From: Skeletonema tropicum
Lineage: Eukaryota > Bacillariophyta > Thalassiosirophyceae > Thalassiosirales > Thalassiosiraceae
DNA: 64,000 bases
NCBI GenBank assembly: GCA_037178625.1
Contig: CM074136.1
Coordinates: 1,302,001 to 1,366,000 of the forward strand
Direction of reading: 5' to 3'
Shown here: in pieces, positions 63,199-64,000 of the stretch
Position numbering within the stretch: position 1 is the stretch's first letter
Layout of the letters: every line of letters starts with the position of its first letter
Notes under the pieces: generated by a model
The model's database searches: none
The model's input: the letters and a program-made list of their open reading frames with translations, nothing else
What the model was told of the DNA's origin: nothing
Translations under genes and position numbers: made by a program

Positions 63199-63629
63199 TG
63201 GTCAACATCCATTGTAATCAAATCGTATTGTTGTTTCAGTGATAATAAATTTACTTCTCCTCCCCCGCAATGCCAATCTCTTGCTCCTTGTCCACCAAAA
63301 TCAACGGACTCTCCTCCTCACCCTTACCCAAACCTATGCCCCAAGTATAACTCCTCCTCTTCCACCCTCCCCGGATTTTGTATAAACTATCTGCCGATCT
63401 TGCCTTAGCCTGTCATTCATCCTTACTGTTCTCAGCTCCTATCCTCCTCCTGGCACATATATTTATGATCTTATTGTAACCTGAAGATCTTTGTTCAGGT
63501 GTACTTAACGTGAACTGATGTGTGACGTCACGTCCCGCCCCGTCGCTTCTTCAACTCACAAAAATCGCTGCACACACACGCACACAGATAAACACAAGAA
63601 ACAAGAACTCCGCCCGATCCGTCAACCAC
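63199..63629. other. Spacer; nothing recognised
   Basis: A pyrimidine-rich 3' flank, then a TGTGACGTCACG palindrome near 63520. No gene recognised. Confidence 0.4.
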
Positions 63630-64000
63630 GGGAACCTGGGGTTGACACGTCTTGCTGAGAGATTTGTCAAGAGCTTGCCAGGAGTTTCAAGTCGTGGTTC
63701 TCAAAAATCTAGCGTTGAGGTGCGTTGAGGTTGATTTCTGATGGCCTGTTCCGTCAAAACTTGCCGCCGACGCCACGGATCGGCCATCTGACACGGTGCG
63801 CCGCGCGCCAAGCAGAATGTCACTCGTGGCGGTGGCAGCAAGTTTTGACGTTGGCGCAAGTTTTTGACGGAACAGGCCATCAGAAATCAACCTCAACGCA
63901 CCTCAACGCTAGATTTTTGAGAACCACGACTTGAAATTCCTGGCAAGCTCTCGACAAATCGGCTGCTAAAAAAAACAGCCACTGTCAACCCCAGGTTCCC
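63630..64000. mobile_element. Large inverted-repeat (foldback) element at the window edge
   Basis: The left arm begins GGGAACCTGGGGTTGACA and the right arm is its reverse complement, ending TGTCAACCCCAGGTTCCC at the last base. Arms are about 140 bp, interrupted only by small insertions; the central part is about 85 bp. It probably continues past the window. Mirror-image ORFs (63725-63934 and 63687-63896) encode the same tail, DGTGHQKSTSTHLNARF, only because of the palindrome. Confidence 0.85.

Noticed and set aside
63687..63934. Two ORFs on opposite strands with identical tails, suggesting a gene pair
   Set aside because: The identity is a direct result of the inverted repeat; no family motif is present.
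1..64000. tRNA, rRNA or CRISPR features
   Set aside because: I looked for tRNA T-loop patterns (GGTTCGAATCC type), rRNA-like blocks and spaced direct repeats and saw none; a covariance-model search would be needed to exclude tRNAs fully.

Overview
The window looks like nuclear DNA of a centric diatom (Thalassiosira/Cyclotella/Skeletonema type). The evidence is short GT-AG introns of about 75-110 nt, plastid presequences with a cleavage-site Phe (GF|STP and AF|SAS), HSF-type DNA-binding genes, MYND and LRR family genes, Copia-like remnants, and a cyanobacterial-style kinase/ATPase/TPR signalling protein. The genus assignment is inference.

Layout. 0.2-4 kb: MYND zinc-finger gene and a frameshifted coiled-coil/LRR gene. 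4.7-9.5 kb: large degenerate-kinase/AAA/TPR protein and a degraded duplicate of its 3' end. 10.7-24.6 kb is the gene-dense core: plastid DUF3054 membrane protein, mRNA cap guanine-N7 methyltransferase, five-exon cystathionine gamma-lyase/synthase, P-loop kinase-like gene, two small hypothetical genes, METTL-type methyltransferase, a FetB/ALS3 permease fused to its ABC ATPase, and a membrane-anchored kinase-like protein ending 6 bp from it tail to tail. 24.6-30.2 kb: repeats, a small acidic hypothetical protein and ORC3. 30.3-35.1 kb: a decayed HSF copy and an RNase H retroelement tail carrying a 645-bp tandem duplication. 35.4-41.2 kb: RING/TRAF/MYND gene, RPA32C-like winged helices, a Tat-type thylakoid-lumen protein and a membrane-anchored carbonic-anhydrase-like protein lacking all three zinc histidines. 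42.3-46.6 kb: a very young LTR retrotransposon inside a coding exon. 48.4-49.6 kb: intact HSF copy. 50-60.6 kb: FG-GAP protein with acidic repeats, pseudouridine synthase, four-TM protein and Gfo/Idh oxidoreductase, interleaved with hAT derivatives and nested foldback elements. 60.8-64 kb: Stowaway-like MITE, minisatellite, intact LRR paralogue and a large inverted repeat running off the end.

Themes. The core genes are a housekeeping mix (capping, replication initiation, transsulfuration, RNA modification, plastid proteins) with no operon-like logic. The outer parts are shaped by mobile DNA: two MULE-like MITEs with 9-bp target duplications and a third degraded relative, two hAT derivatives with 8-bp duplications, a three-level nest, a recent LTR element and segmental duplications. 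At least nine genes have their frame broken by 1-2 nt while both flanks keep family motifs. Many large genes are intact, so it is unresolved whether these are assembly indels or real pseudogenes. Splice sites and frame joins were read by eye, and all family calls rest on motif recognition, not searches.
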